Shown here: piece by piece, positions 1 through 7,195 of the stretch
Layout of the letters: the number at the start of each line of letters is the position of its first letter
Position numbering within the stretch: the first letter of the stretch is position 1
Source of the DNA: Bacilli bacterium
GTDB taxonomy: Bacteria; Bacillota_I; Bacilli_A; RFN20; CAG-826
NCBI GenBank assembly: GCA_024698065.1
Contig: JAILRR010000055.1
Coordinates: 1 to 26,124 of the forward strand
Reading direction: 5' to 3'
DNA: 26,124 nucleotides
Program-made: the position numbers and the translations under genes
The notes under the pieces: model-generated
Told to the model about the DNA's origin: nothing
Seen by the model: only the letters and a program-made list of their open reading frames with translations
Database searches by the model: none

Positions 1-459
1 GTTTTCGTATTTGGCCGCCCATTCAATCGCGACAGGATTGCCGTTCATCAAAGAGTCATGAATGCTCTTTAGAAGCTCATCGTTTTTAAGGTATGTGTGT
101 TCTTCAAACGTCATTGAAGGGATGCATTTGTTGATCTCCTCAAGGAATCCGCCGGTAGAGGAAGTTGATATAGCGCCGTTCCTGGCGTCTAGTTCGTCCT
201 CCGTGACAGGGCTCCCATAGAAAGTAGAAATCATTTCAATGGTCGCGTACCCGCACGACACGTGTTGCGTGACAAGCTCAAGGGCTCCCGCTTCTACCCT
301 AACACAATAGTCTTCGTCGTCTTTGAGATATGCGTAGTCCGTTTTTAAGCCCGAGGTCTTAACGCCAAGGATAGTGAACGGAATCGCAACAGCAAGCGCT
401 AAAGCAACCACAAAAGCGGAAACGGAAACAATAACTATTGTTTTGGTTTTCTTTTTCAT
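1..459 (-). CDS. C39-like (papain-fold) cysteine peptidase, membrane-anchored or secreted, partial (3' end outside window)
   Basis: The first 153 codons are present; the gene runs off the left edge of the window. The protein starts with a Lys-rich N-terminus and one long hydrophobic segment (about residues 8-30, no lipobox Cys), so it is a signal anchor or signal peptide and the rest lies outside the membrane. About residue 70 it has the motif QHVSCGYATIEMI followed by FYG and TEDEL. This resembles the catalytic Cys helix of C39/C39-like peptidases (CG-x-A, then a helix ending in YYG). The later stretch NGNPVAIEWAA matches the strand that precedes the catalytic His in this fold, but that His would lie beyond the edge. 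C39 domains remove double-glycine leaders when fused to ABC exporters; stand-alone exported forms are mostly uncharacterised, so the substrate is unknown. The ATG at 459 has no Shine-Dalgarno and sits 6 nt after a -10 box. Family call moderate, function unknown. Confidence 0.6.
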   Translation of the reverse strand, partial: MKKKTKTIVIVSVSAFVVALALAVAIPFTILGVKTSGLKTDYAYLKDDEDYCVRVEAGALELVTQHVSCGYATIEMISTFYGSPVTEDELDARNGAISTSSTGGFLEEINKCIPSMTFEEHTYLKNDELLKSIHDSLMNGNPVAIEWAAKYEN

Positions 460-465
460 GGATAA

Positions 466-474
466 AGTATAACA
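466..474 (-). promoter_or_regulatory. Extended -10 promoter of the C39-like gene, placed for a leaderless start
   Basis: On the minus strand this reads TGTTATACT, which fits the TGnTATAAT extended -10 consensus. Only 6 nt separate it from the ATG at 459, so transcription would begin at or next to the start codon. It lies on the U-tract of the rpsR terminator, so the -35 region overlaps the terminator stem; no good -35 is seen. Confidence 0.45.
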
Positions 475-475
475 A

Positions 476-498
476 AAGCCGCCCAATTTGGACGGCTT
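476..498 (-). terminator. Intrinsic terminator of the rpsF-ssb-rpsR operon
   Basis: Read on the minus strand, AAGCCGTCC and GGGCGGCTT pair over 9 bp (one G-U) around a 5-nt AAATT loop and are followed by TTTTGTT. It lies 17 nt after the rpsR stop codon. Confidence 0.9.
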
Positions 499-515
499 GA
501 TTTGTTTGTTAGAGA

Positions 516-746
516 TTATCTCTGACCAACTTCAGGAAGCAAACCCATGAAACGGGCGTTCTTGATAGCTTTGGCGAGTTCACGCTGATACTTGGCGCTG
601 GTTCCGGTTGAGCTACGGGCAAGGATCTTTCCATCAGGAGCAATGAATCTGCTGAGGAGCTCGGTGTCCTTATAGTCGATGAACTTAACGTGGTTCTTGG
701 TGAAGTAGCAGACCTTTCTCTTAGGTCTCATTTTCTTGAAAGCCAT
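516..746 (-). CDS. rpsR: 30S ribosomal protein bS18
   Basis: The 76-residue protein has the normal length and sequence of bS18: basic start RPKRKVCYFTKN, then the YKDTELLSRFI core and the TGTSAKYQRELAKAIKNAR helix, which contacts 16S rRNA. bS18 binds the central domain of 16S rRNA as a heterodimer with bS6, encoded two genes upstream. It is the last gene of the rpsF-ssb-rpsR operon and is preceded by AGAAAGGA about 10 nt before the ATG. A single Cys (about residue 13) remains, so a four-Cys zinc site is not expected. A strong terminator follows. Confidence 0.98.
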   Translation of the reverse strand: MAFKKMRPKRKVCYFTKNHVKFIDYKDTELLSRFIAPDGKILARSSTGTSAKYQRELAKAIKNARFMGLLPEVGQR

Positions 747-773
747 GTGTAATTTATCCTTTCTGTTTAAGTC

Positions 774-1220
774 TTAGAATGGAAGGTCGTCACTGACGAC
801 ATCAATTCCATCTAAGTTGCCGCTGTCGGCGGCTTCGTCTGAATAATCCTGCGCAGGAGCCTGCTGACGGATGTTAGCATCCGGAGTGGCACCGTTAGCG
901 GATTTTGGTTCTAAGAAGTCAACGTTGTCCGCGATGGTTTCGATAACAGTAACCTGTTGGTTATCTCTATTGGTGTATTTGCGTTGATTGAGTCTGCCAG
1001 AGACAGCCACTAAAGAGCCTTTTCTAACAAACTTGGCGACATTTTCGGCCTTGGTTCCGAAGATCGAACAGTTCATGAACAGAGTGTTCTTCTCTCCGTT
1101 AGGACCTTTGAACGAATCATCAACCGCGACAGTGAAGGAAACGACTGTGAGTCCTGTGTTGGTTTTACGTGACTCTGGGTCACGGGTCAAACGACCAATA
1201 AGAACGACATGATTAAGCAT
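774..1220 (-). CDS. ssb: Single-stranded DNA-binding protein
   Basis: This 148-residue protein has the OB-fold of bacterial SSB in its first ~105 residues (MLNHVVLIGRLTRDPE, then TVAVDDSFKG, NCSIFGTKAENVAKFVRKGS and GRLNQRKY). A Gln/Ala/Asn-rich linker follows, and it ends in the acidic tip DDLPF, which recruits replication and repair partners. It coats ssDNA as a homotetramer. Its place between rpsF and rpsR is conserved in Firmicutes. The start has TTGGAGGATGG upstream with about 10 nt spacing. The intact tip makes it the main replicative SSB rather than a competence paralogue. Confidence 0.97.
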   Translation of the reverse strand: MLNHVVLIGRLTRDPESRKTNTGLTVVSFTVAVDDSFKGPNGEKNTLFMNCSIFGTKAENVAKFVRKGSLVAVSGRLNQRKYTNRDNQQVTVIETIADNVDFLEPKSANGATPDANIRQQAPAQDYSDEAADSGNLDGIDVVSDDLPF

Positions 1221-1250
1221 TGTTTACCATCCTCCAATTAATGTTGCCGA

Positions 1251-1538
1251 TTAGTCTTGCGCAACAGTGATCAAGTGGCGGAGTACGTTTTGGTTGAGCT
1301 TGGCCAAACGATCGAACTCATCAAGAGCTGGCTTTTCAGCGTTGACCTTGAGGACAACATAGTATCCTTTGGTCTGCTTTTTGATGATGCTGGCGAAGTC
1401 TTTGATGCCCCACTCCTTGGTGTCGAGAACCTTGGCTTTGTTGTCTTCAAGGATCTTCTGGAGTTTGGCGATCTCACCCTTAGCAGCGGTCTCATCGAGA
1501 GTGGCGTTAAGGATGTACATGATTTCGTACTTTTTCAT
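1251..1538 (-). CDS. rpsF: 30S ribosomal protein bS6
   Basis: The protein has 95 residues and the usual bS6 start MKKYEIMYILN, followed by the KEWGIKDFA and GYYVVLKVNAE strands and a C-terminal LNQNVLRHLI. It binds 16S rRNA with bS18. I chose the ATG at 1538 because a near-perfect Shine-Dalgarno (AGGAGGTG) lies 6 nt upstream; a GTG three codons earlier falls inside that site. It heads the rpsF-ssb-rpsR operon and has a leader of roughly 200 nt full of hairpins, so translational feedback by the S6:S18 complex, known in other bacteria, is likely here. Confidence 0.98.
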   Translation of the reverse strand: MKKYEIMYILNATLDETAAKGEIAKLQKILEDNKAKVLDTKEWGIKDFASIIKKQTKGYYVVLKVNAEKPALDEFDRLAKLNQNVLRHLITVAQD

Positions 1539-1558
1539 GATTAGCACCTCCTAGTTTT

Positions 1559-1591
1559 GGTCTAAGGACCGCCTCAATTAATTGGACGGCC
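1559..1591 (-). promoter_or_regulatory. Candidate S6:S18 autoregulatory hairpins in the rpsF leader
   Basis: Two overlapping RNA hairpins lie just before the rpsF Shine-Dalgarno (1545-1552). Hairpin A (1566-1591) pairs GGCCGTC with GGCGG-T-CC around an AU-rich loop, with one bulged U, and contains CCG. Hairpin B (1559-1570) is GGTC-CTTA-GACC, ending 6 nt before the Shine-Dalgarno. They share GGTCC and so exclude each other. An S6:S18-binding mRNA hairpin with a conserved CCG is known upstream of rpsF in many bacteria; equating it with hairpin A is inference. Confidence 0.5.
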
Positions 1592-1604
1592 ATAGAAGAA
1601 TGTC

Positions 1605-1710
1605 GCTTTAGTTCCTTCGCTAAAGCCCAACAATGATACTACGACCGACCCTCTTAATCAATTAAGAGTTCCTTGAAATTTCTCATCTCCATCGGCGAAA
1701 GAGGAGAAAT
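1605..1710 (-). promoter_or_regulatory. Three further perfect stem-loops in the rpsF 5' leader
   Basis: This is the middle of the 296-nt gap between rpsF and lysS. In transcript order it holds ATTTCTC...GAGAAAT (arms 1704-1710 and 1678-1684, 7 bp), CTCTTAA-TTGA-TTAAGAG (1651-1668, 7 bp, 4-nt loop) and GCTTTAG...CTAAAGC (1605-1626, 7 bp, 8-nt loop). All are perfect and evenly spread, as in a structured leader RNA. I recognise no riboswitch class. Confidence 0.45.
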
Positions 1711-1724
1711 GCAAAAATATGGCC

Positions 1725-1766
1725 TCACTAATATATAGTGACTTTTCTTACATTTTTCCGAAAAAT
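1725..1766 (-). promoter_or_regulatory. Likely rpsF promoter region: AT-rich inverted repeats
   Basis: TCACTATATATTAGTGA (1725-1741) is an inverted repeat with 6-bp arms whose centre is a TATATT-like -10. Upstream lies ATTTTTCCGAAAAAT (1752-1766), an A/T-tract palindrome that could act as an UP element for a strong ribosomal promoter. I find no convincing -35, so the exact promoter is uncertain. Confidence 0.3.
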
Positions 1767-1789
1767 TTCTGAGTGTAAAAATCCCGGCA

Positions 1790-1825
1790 AAAATAAAAAA
1801 CACGCGGGTTTTGCCACGTGTTTTT
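1790..1825 (-). terminator. Intrinsic terminator of lysS
   Basis: On the minus strand AAAAACACGTGG pairs with CCGCGTGTTTTT (12 bp, one G-U) around the loop CAAAAC, and the U-run continues as TTATTTTT. It begins about 10 nt after the lysS stop. Confidence 0.92.
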
Positions 1826-1834
1826 GGATTTTTG

Positions 1835-3352
1835 TTATTTCTTTTCTGGGTCTTTCTTGGTGACCGCGACTTCGTCTTTCATCGTTGGGAAGATGAGGAC
1901 TTCGCGGATTGTCGATTGCTCAGCGAATAACATGCAAAGACGATCGACACCAACGCCAATACCACCAGCTGGCGGCATGCCGTAAATGAGAGCATCAAGG
2001 AAGCTGAAGTCGATATCGGCGGCCTCGTCGTCGCCTCTTTCACGGGCGGCTAACTGAGCCTTGAAACGTTCTTCCTGATCGAATGGGTTGTTGAGCTCAC
2101 TGTAAGCGTTGCCGAACTCAGTTCCACCGATGAAGAGCTCGAAACGATCAACGAAACGTGGATCGGCTGTCTTCTTGGTGAGAGGCGAAACCTCGATTGG
2201 GTATGTATGAATGAATGTTGGCTGGATAAGGGTTGGCTCAACGAACTCATCGAAGAAGGCCTGCATGATGTAGCCAGTGCTGTTCCAGGACTTCTCAAGA
2301 GTGACGCCGTGTTTCTTGGCGAGGGCCACCGCTTCTTCAAATGGAATCTCTTGGTTGAAGTCGACACCAGTCTTCTCTTTGATGGCGTCCGCCATGGAGA
2401 TCCAAGCGAATGGCTTTGAGATGTCGATGGTGTTGCCATTCCACTCATAGGTGTCTTTGCCGATGACTTTCTCACCGATGTAATGGAATAGGCCTTCGGC
2501 CCACTTTCTCATATCGCTGAGGTCACCATAAGCCTGATAGAGCTCAATGGTTGTGAATTCTGGGTTATGTCTGTTATCGATGCCTTCGTTACGGAAGATG
2601 CGGCCGATTTCATAGACACGGTCAATGCCACCAACCATGCACTTCTTGAGGTTAAGCTCAGTCGCGATACGAAGGAAGAAATCCTTATCGAGAGCGTTGT
2701 GATGGGTGATGAATGGACGAGCGGAAGCACCACCGGCGATTGGGGAAAGGACAGGGGTCTCAACTTCGACGAAGCCAAGGGAATCGCTGTAATTTCTGAT
2801 GCCTTTGACGATAGCGGATCTGGTTAAAGCGTTCTTACGGGATTCATCATTGATGATGAGGTCAACGTAGCGGCGACGGCATCTTTCTTCGATGTCGGTC
2901 AGGCCGTGGAACTTCTCTGGAAGAGGTTTGAGACACTTGGTGATGTGGGTGTACTTGGTCGTGCGGATGGTAAGCTCACCAGTTCTTGTGAGCATTAAGG
3001 TTCCTTCTAAGCCGACGATGTCACCGATGTCAGCGAGTTTGAAGACTTCATAGTCATGCTCACCTATGACGTCACGTCCAAGCCAGGCCTGCATGTTGCC
3101 ATACTCGTCTTTGATGTTGACGAAGCTGGCTTTGCCCATGCGTCTGATGGACATAAGACGACCAGCGACATTGACTGGGATCTGTTTCTCAGCAAGTTCT
3201 TCTTCGGTTAAAGAACCGTATTTGGCGCGAAGGTCCTTAATCGAATCCTTCCACTCATAACGGCTTCCAAATGCATCGACACCAAGCTCTTCATAACGTG
3301 GTAATTTGGCACGTCTAGCAAGCTCTTGGTCATTAAGTTTCTCTTCTTCCAT
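1835..3352 (-). CDS. lysS: Lysyl-tRNA synthetase, class II
   Basis: This enzyme of 505 residues charges tRNA-Lys. An OB-fold anticodon-binding domain covers roughly residues 60-140, and the class II catalytic core follows: motif 1 around FVEVETPVLSPIAGGASARPF (195-215), motif 2 RIFRNEGIDNRHNPEFT (251-267) and motif 3 GIGVGVDRLCMLF near the C-terminus. Length is typical of bacterial LysS. I chose the ATG at 3352, which has GTGGAGGA 8 nt upstream; an upstream in-frame start at 3397 adds 15 unconserved residues. No T-box or lysine riboswitch is present in its short leader. In many Firmicutes lysS follows dusB, but here the two ABC genes have come between them. Confidence 0.98.
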   Translation of the reverse strand: MEEEKLNDQELARRAKLPRYEELGVDAFGSRYEWKDSIKDLRAKYGSLTEEELAEKQIPVNVAGRLMSIRRMGKASFVNIKDEYGNMQAWLGRDVIGEHDYEVFKLADIGDIVGLEGTLMLTRTGELTIRTTKYTHITKCLKPLPEKFHGLTDIEERCRRRYVDLIINDESRKNALTRSAIVKGIRNYSDSLGFVEVETPVLSPIAGGASARPFITHHNALDKDFFLRIATELNLKKCMVGGIDRVYEIGRIFRNEGIDNRHNPEFTTIELYQAYGDLSDMRKWAEGLFHYIGEKVIGKDTYEWNGNTIDISKPFAWISMADAIKEKTGVDFNQEIPFEEAVALAKKHGVTLEKSWNSTGYIMQAFFDEFVEPTLIQPTFIHTYPIEVSPLTKKTADPRFVDRFELFIGGTEFGNAYSELNNPFDQEERFKAQLAARERGDDEAADIDFSFLDALIYGMPPAGGIGVGVDRLCMLFAEQSTIREVLIFPTMKDEVAVTKKDPEKK

Positions 3353-3384
3353 TGTGTATTCCTCCACAAACAAAGCGCACGGAT

Positions 3385-3413
3385 AGTTTACATTCAAATA
3401 TCTATGCTCACAA
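3385..3413 (-). promoter_or_regulatory. Sigma-A type promoter of lysS
   Basis: On the minus strand TTGTGA (3408-3413) and TAAACT (3385-3390) are 17 nt apart. The -10 box ends 32 nt before the lysS ATG, which leaves room for a short leader with the Shine-Dalgarno. Confidence 0.55.
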
Positions 3414-3431
3414 AGCCTTTCTTTAGGCTTT
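3412..3431 (-). terminator. Weak hairpin after the ABC transporter genes
   Basis: AAAGCC (3426-3431 on the minus strand) pairs with GGCTTT (3412-3417) around an 8-nt loop, directly after the TAG of the second ABC gene. There are few trailing U residues, so it is an inefficient terminator at best; it overlaps the lysS -35. Confidence 0.4.
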
Positions 3432-3432
3432 A

Positions 3433-5418
3433 CTATTTAGCGATTTCGTTTCCAGTGTAAAGCTGGTAGTACTTGCCCTTCTCGGCAAGTAGCTGCTCAT
3501 GGTTGCCTCTTTCGATGATTCTGCCATCCTGGAGAACCATGATGACATCGCTGTTCTTGATCGTCGAGAGGCGGTGGGCGATGACGAAGACGGTACGTCC
3601 TTTCATGATGGCATCCATGCCTTCCTGAACAAGGCTTTCGGTACGGCTGTCGATCGATGAGGTGGCTTCATCAAGAATCATGACCGGCGGGTTAGCGACA
3701 GCCGCTCTAGCGATAGCGATAAGCTGCCTTTGACCTTGGGAGAGGGATGCTCCACCGCTAGCGAGAACGGTGTTATATCCTTCTGGCAAGTGGGTGATGA
3801 AGTTATGGGCGTTAGCAAGCTTGGCCGCTTCAACGACTTCTTCATCCGTGGCGTTAAGGTTGCCGAAGCGGATATTCTCCATGACGGTGCCCGTGAAGAG
3901 CTTCGTATCCTGAAGAACCATTCCAAGTGAGCGGCGCAAATCCTTCTTCCTGATCTTGTTGATGTTGATGTCGTCATATCTCACTTTGCCATCCTCGATA
4001 TCGTAGAAACGGTTTATGAGGTTGGTGATGGTCGTCTTGCCACTTCCAGTAGGGCCGACAAAGGCGATTTTCTGACCTTCTTCAGCGTACATGGAGATGT
4101 TATGCAAGACGGTTTTGCCAGGGATATATGCAAAATCGACATCATCAAAAGTTATCTTTCCTCTTAGCCAGGTATAGGTGGTTGGAGAGCCGTCGGTGTG
4201 AGGATGTTTCCAAGCCCATTTGCCCGTTCTTTCGGCGCATTCGATTGGGTTGCCGTTCTCGTCTTCTTTGGCGTTGACGAGCTCGACATACCCTTCATCC
4301 TTCTCGGCTGGGGCGTCGATGATCTCAAAGATACGGGTCGCGCCTGCTAAGGCAAGAGCGATGAGATTAAGCTGCTGGGAAACGTTGCCAATAGGCTGGA
4401 CGAAGGCCTTCGAATACATAAGGAAGCTGACAATCGTGCCAACTGTGGCAATGCCATAGGCAAAGGAACCCACCAAGGAAACGCCAGTCCAATGATTGAA
4501 GACGGCAAGAGAACCGATAAGGGCAATGAGAACATACTGGATGTTGCCGACTTGGTTGACGGTTGGCATGAGCAAGTTCGCAAATCTATTCGCCTTAACG
4601 GAGTAGGTGAAGAATTGGTCGTTGTGTTTCTTGAAACCTTCGATGTTTCTCTTCTCGTAGTTAAAGACTTTAACGACTCTCTGGCCATTGACCATCTCTT
4701 CGATGTAGCCATTCATCTTGCCAAGCTCAATCTGCTGGGCGATGAAGAAACGAGAAGCCATCTTGGTGAAATAAACGATGATGAAGAAGATGAGAATCGA
4801 CACACCGATAACGACGGCGGTGAGCACCAAATCGGTGAGAAGCATCATAACCAAGCAAGCAATCATGGTCACAACGGAGCTTGCCATCATTGGGAGAGCG
4901 CGTGAAAGCATTTCACGGAGGGCATCAACGTCGTTTGTGTAAACGGACATGATGTCTCCGCGCCCCCTTCTATCGAAGTAAGAGATCGGAAGGTCCTGCA
5001 TGTGATCATAGAGCTCGTCACGGATTCGTTTCTGGACGCCTTGGCCAATGATCGACATCAAGATGTTGTAGACATAAAGGGCAACGGTTCCTAAAGCGAG
5101 GATTGACGCCATGATGGCAATCGCTCCACCGAAAGGAATGCCGGCGAGGGCACCGCTAGTTGGGGTGAGTATTTCAAGCGAACCAGCGTTAAGCGAAGGC
5201 ATGATGTATTCGTTGACGAGGATGTTGCCAGTAAAGAAGGCGGCCGCGACGCTAGTAAAACTAGAAAGGAGGACGCAAATCAAAACGACAACAAATTGAG
5301 CCGGGTAATACTTGAAGACATAAGAAAGGAGTCTTCCGATGGCGGCTGATCTCGCTTTGCCCGAAATCATGTTCATGTTGCGGGCGCCTTTTGTGGCACG
5401 GATATTAGTTCGCGGCAT
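3433..5418 (-). CDS. ABC exporter half-transporter, catalytic subunit of a heterodimer
   Basis: The protein has 661 residues: a six-helix type IV (ABCB-like) membrane domain in the first ~330 residues and an ATPase domain after ~420. The ATPase has an intact Walker A GPTGSGKTT (455-463), Walker B VMILDEATSS with Asp583 and the catalytic Glu584, and the switch His615 in VIAHR. Its signature motif is LSQGQ (559-563) instead of LSGGQ. A Trp-rich insert before the ATPase (WAWKHPHTDG) is common in Firmicute members. The ATG at 5418 is chosen because the exact anti-16S sequence AGGAGGTGATT lies 5 nt upstream. It overlaps the end of its partner gene by 14 nt, so translation is coupled. Likely a multidrug or lipid exporter of the LmrCD/TM287-288 type; substrate unknown. 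Confidence 0.93.
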   Translation of the reverse strand: MPRTNIRATKGARNMNMISGKARSAAIGRLLSYVFKYYPAQFVVVLICVLLSSFTSVAAAFFTGNILVNEYIMPSLNAGSLEILTPTSGALAGIPFGGAIAIMASILALGTVALYVYNILMSIIGQGVQKRIRDELYDHMQDLPISYFDRRGRGDIMSVYTNDVDALREMLSRALPMMASSVVTMIACLVMMLLTDLVLTAVVIGVSILIFFIIVYFTKMASRFFIAQQIELGKMNGYIEEMVNGQRVVKVFNYEKRNIEGFKKHNDQFFTYSVKANRFANLLMPTVNQVGNIQYVLIALIGSLAVFNHWTGVSLVGSFAYGIATVGTIVSFLMYSKAFVQPIGNVSQQLNLIALALAGATRIFEIIDAPAEKDEGYVELVNAKEDENGNPIECAERTGKWAWKHPHTDGSPTTYTWLRGKITFDDVDFAYIPGKTVLHNISMYAEEGQKIAFVGPTGSGKTTITNLINRFYDIEDGKVRYDDININKIRKKDLRRSLGMVLQDTKLFTGTVMENIRFGNLNATDEEVVEAAKLANAHNFITHLPEGYNTVLASGGASLSQGQRQLIAIARAAVANPPVMILDEATSSIDSRTESLVQEGMDAIMKGRTVFVIAHRLSTIKNSDVIMVLQDGRIIERGNHEQLLAEKGKYYQLYTGNEIAK

Positions 5419-7165
5419 CGAAATCACCTCCTCCGTTTTGCGACTCATAGAGGTCTCTATAGACCGCACTGGTCTTCATAAGCTCATCGTTGGTGCCCGT
5501 CTCAAGAACCTTTCCTTCGTTCATGACCCAAATCTCGTCGCAATCCTTAACGGAAAGGACGCGTTGGGCGATGATGAACTTGGTGAGTTCTGGATGATAT
5601 TTATCTAAGCCATCGCGGATGAGTTTGTCGGTATGGGTATCGCAAGCGCTCGTTGAGTCATCAAGAATCAAAATCTTTGGACTCTTAAGGAGGGCTCTTG
5701 CTATGCAAAGTCTTTGTTTCTGTCCGCCAGAGACGTTAGCGCCACCCTGTTCGATCATGGTGTTTAGACCATCTGGCATATCTTTGAGGAATGGCGTGAC
5801 CTGAGCGATATCGCAAGCGGCCATGATTTCCTCGTCTGTGGCGTTTTCATTGCCCCACTTGAGGTTGTCTCTGATGGTGCCGGTGAAAAGGGTGTTCTTT
5901 TGAAGGACAACGGCAACGGAATCACGTAAGGATTCGAGTTTGTATTCTTTGACGTTGTGTCCGCCAACAAGAACCTCACCGCTTCCGGCATCGAAAAGTC
6001 TCGCAATCAAAGAAACGAGAGTTGTCTTGCTTGATCCAGTTGGGCCAAGGATGCCAATCGTGCTTCCTGATTTGACTTTCTTGTTAACGTCAATCAAGAC
6101 GTCTTTGCCTTCTGAATAAGCGAAATTGACGTGTTTGAATTCGACTTCGCCATTTGGAACGGTTTCGATTGGATTCTCTGGGTCAGCGATGTCTGGCACT
6201 TCTTCAAGAGCCTCAAGGATACGCTCAGTGCTATTGCGGCCGATGATGATCATGACATAGACCATCGAGACCATCATGAGCGACATGAGGATCATCATTG
6301 AGTAAGTAAGCATGGTGCTAAGAGCGCCAACGCCAATCGCGGTCTCGCTTGTTGAGACGATGGCCTTAGAAACGATGATGCTGATCATAATCATCGTGCC
6401 ATAGGTGGCGATGTTCATGAATGGGCCATTCAAAGCGATTCTCTTCTCGGCTTTTTTGAAGTTGCTGTAGATCCAGTAAGAGACGCCTTTGAACTTCTCT
6501 TTCTGGTATTCCTCACGGTTGAAGGACTTAACGACACGGATGCCGTCGACGTCTTCATCAACAGCCTGATTCAAATCGTCGTAGGCGTTGAAAACCTTGA
6601 CAAAAATCGGATGGGTTCTGTTGGCGATGAAGATCAAGACAAAGCCCGCAAGAGGGATGAAGCCAAGGAAAACAAGAGCGGCTTGCCAATACGTGACAAA
6701 GCACATAACAAGGGCGAATAGCATCAAGAATGGGGCGCGAACAACGGCCCTGATGATCATTTGGAAGGCGCCTTGTACGTTCGTGATGTCGGTTGTGGTT
6801 CTCGTAACAAGGGAACTCGTGGAGAACTTGTCGATGTTCTTGAAGGAGTAATCCTGAACGTGAATGAAAAGGGCTTCACGGATGTTCTTGCCAAAGCCTG
6901 CGGCCGCGCTGGCGGCGAAGACACCGGCAACGATGCCTAAGACAGCAGCCAATATTGCGATACCAGCGATAAGCCCTGAATAAAGGAAAATCATGTTGAG
7001 GTTATCTGGAGCTGAAGCCAAAGACTCAACCTCGTTGATGAAGAACTGCATGAAATATGCGACGAGTCCTTCGCAGACCGACTCAAAAAGGACGCAAACC
7101 CAAGTCAGGATCGTGTCTTTCCAGTAGCCTTTGATGTAACGAAGTAACTTAATAATCTCTTTCAT
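5405..7165 (-). CDS. ABC exporter half-transporter, degenerate-site subunit of a heterodimer
   Basis: This protein of 586 residues has a six-helix exporter membrane domain (about 15-305) and a C-terminal ATPase. Its own nucleotide site is degenerate: Walker A is GPTGSSKT (374-381, Ser379 for the last Gly), the residue after the Walker B Asp502 is Asp503 instead of Glu, and the switch residue is Gln534 instead of His. Its signature VSGGQ (478-482) is intact. The partner has the opposite pattern, so one dimer site is hydrolytic and one is not, as known for TM287/288 and LmrCD. It is the first gene of the pair. The ATG at 7165 has no Shine-Dalgarno; a TATAGA box lies 8 nt upstream. Substrate unknown. 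Confidence 0.93.
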   Translation of the reverse strand: MKEIIKLLRYIKGYWKDTILTWVCVLFESVCEGLVAYFMQFFINEVESLASAPDNLNMIFLYSGLIAGIAILAAVLGIVAGVFAASAAAGFGKNIREALFIHVQDYSFKNIDKFSTSSLVTRTTTDITNVQGAFQMIIRAVVRAPFLMLFALVMCFVTYWQAALVFLGFIPLAGFVLIFIANRTHPIFVKVFNAYDDLNQAVDEDVDGIRVVKSFNREEYQKEKFKGVSYWIYSNFKKAEKRIALNGPFMNIATYGTMIMISIIVSKAIVSTSETAIGVGALSTMLTYSMMILMSLMMVSMVYVMIIIGRNSTERILEALEEVPDIADPENPIETVPNGEVEFKHVNFAYSEGKDVLIDVNKKVKSGSTIGILGPTGSSKTTLVSLIARLFDAGSGEVLVGGHNVKEYKLESLRDSVAVVLQKNTLFTGTIRDNLKWGNENATDEEIMAACDIAQVTPFLKDMPDGLNTMIEQGGANVSGGQKQRLCIARALLKSPKILILDDSTSACDTHTDKLIRDGLDKYHPELTKFIIAQRVLSVKDCDEIWVMNEGKVLETGTNDELMKTSAVYRDLYESQNGGGDFDAAN

Positions 7166-7172
7166 AATCGTT

Positions 7173-7186
7173 GTCTATAAATAGAC
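7173..7186 (-). promoter_or_regulatory. Palindrome with -10 box before the ABC exporter operon
   Basis: GTCTATAAATAGAC is an inverted repeat with 6-bp arms. On the minus strand it contains TATAGA (7174-7179) 8 nt before the ATG at 7165. It may be both the promoter -10 and an operator; no good -35 is visible. Confidence 0.35.
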
Positions 7187-7195
7187 ATTGCAAAG

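Noticed and set aside
3353..3432. T-box or lysine riboswitch upstream of lysS
   Set aside because: The region is only 80 nt, with a promoter inside it; there is no specifier loop, no T-box consensus and no antiterminator.
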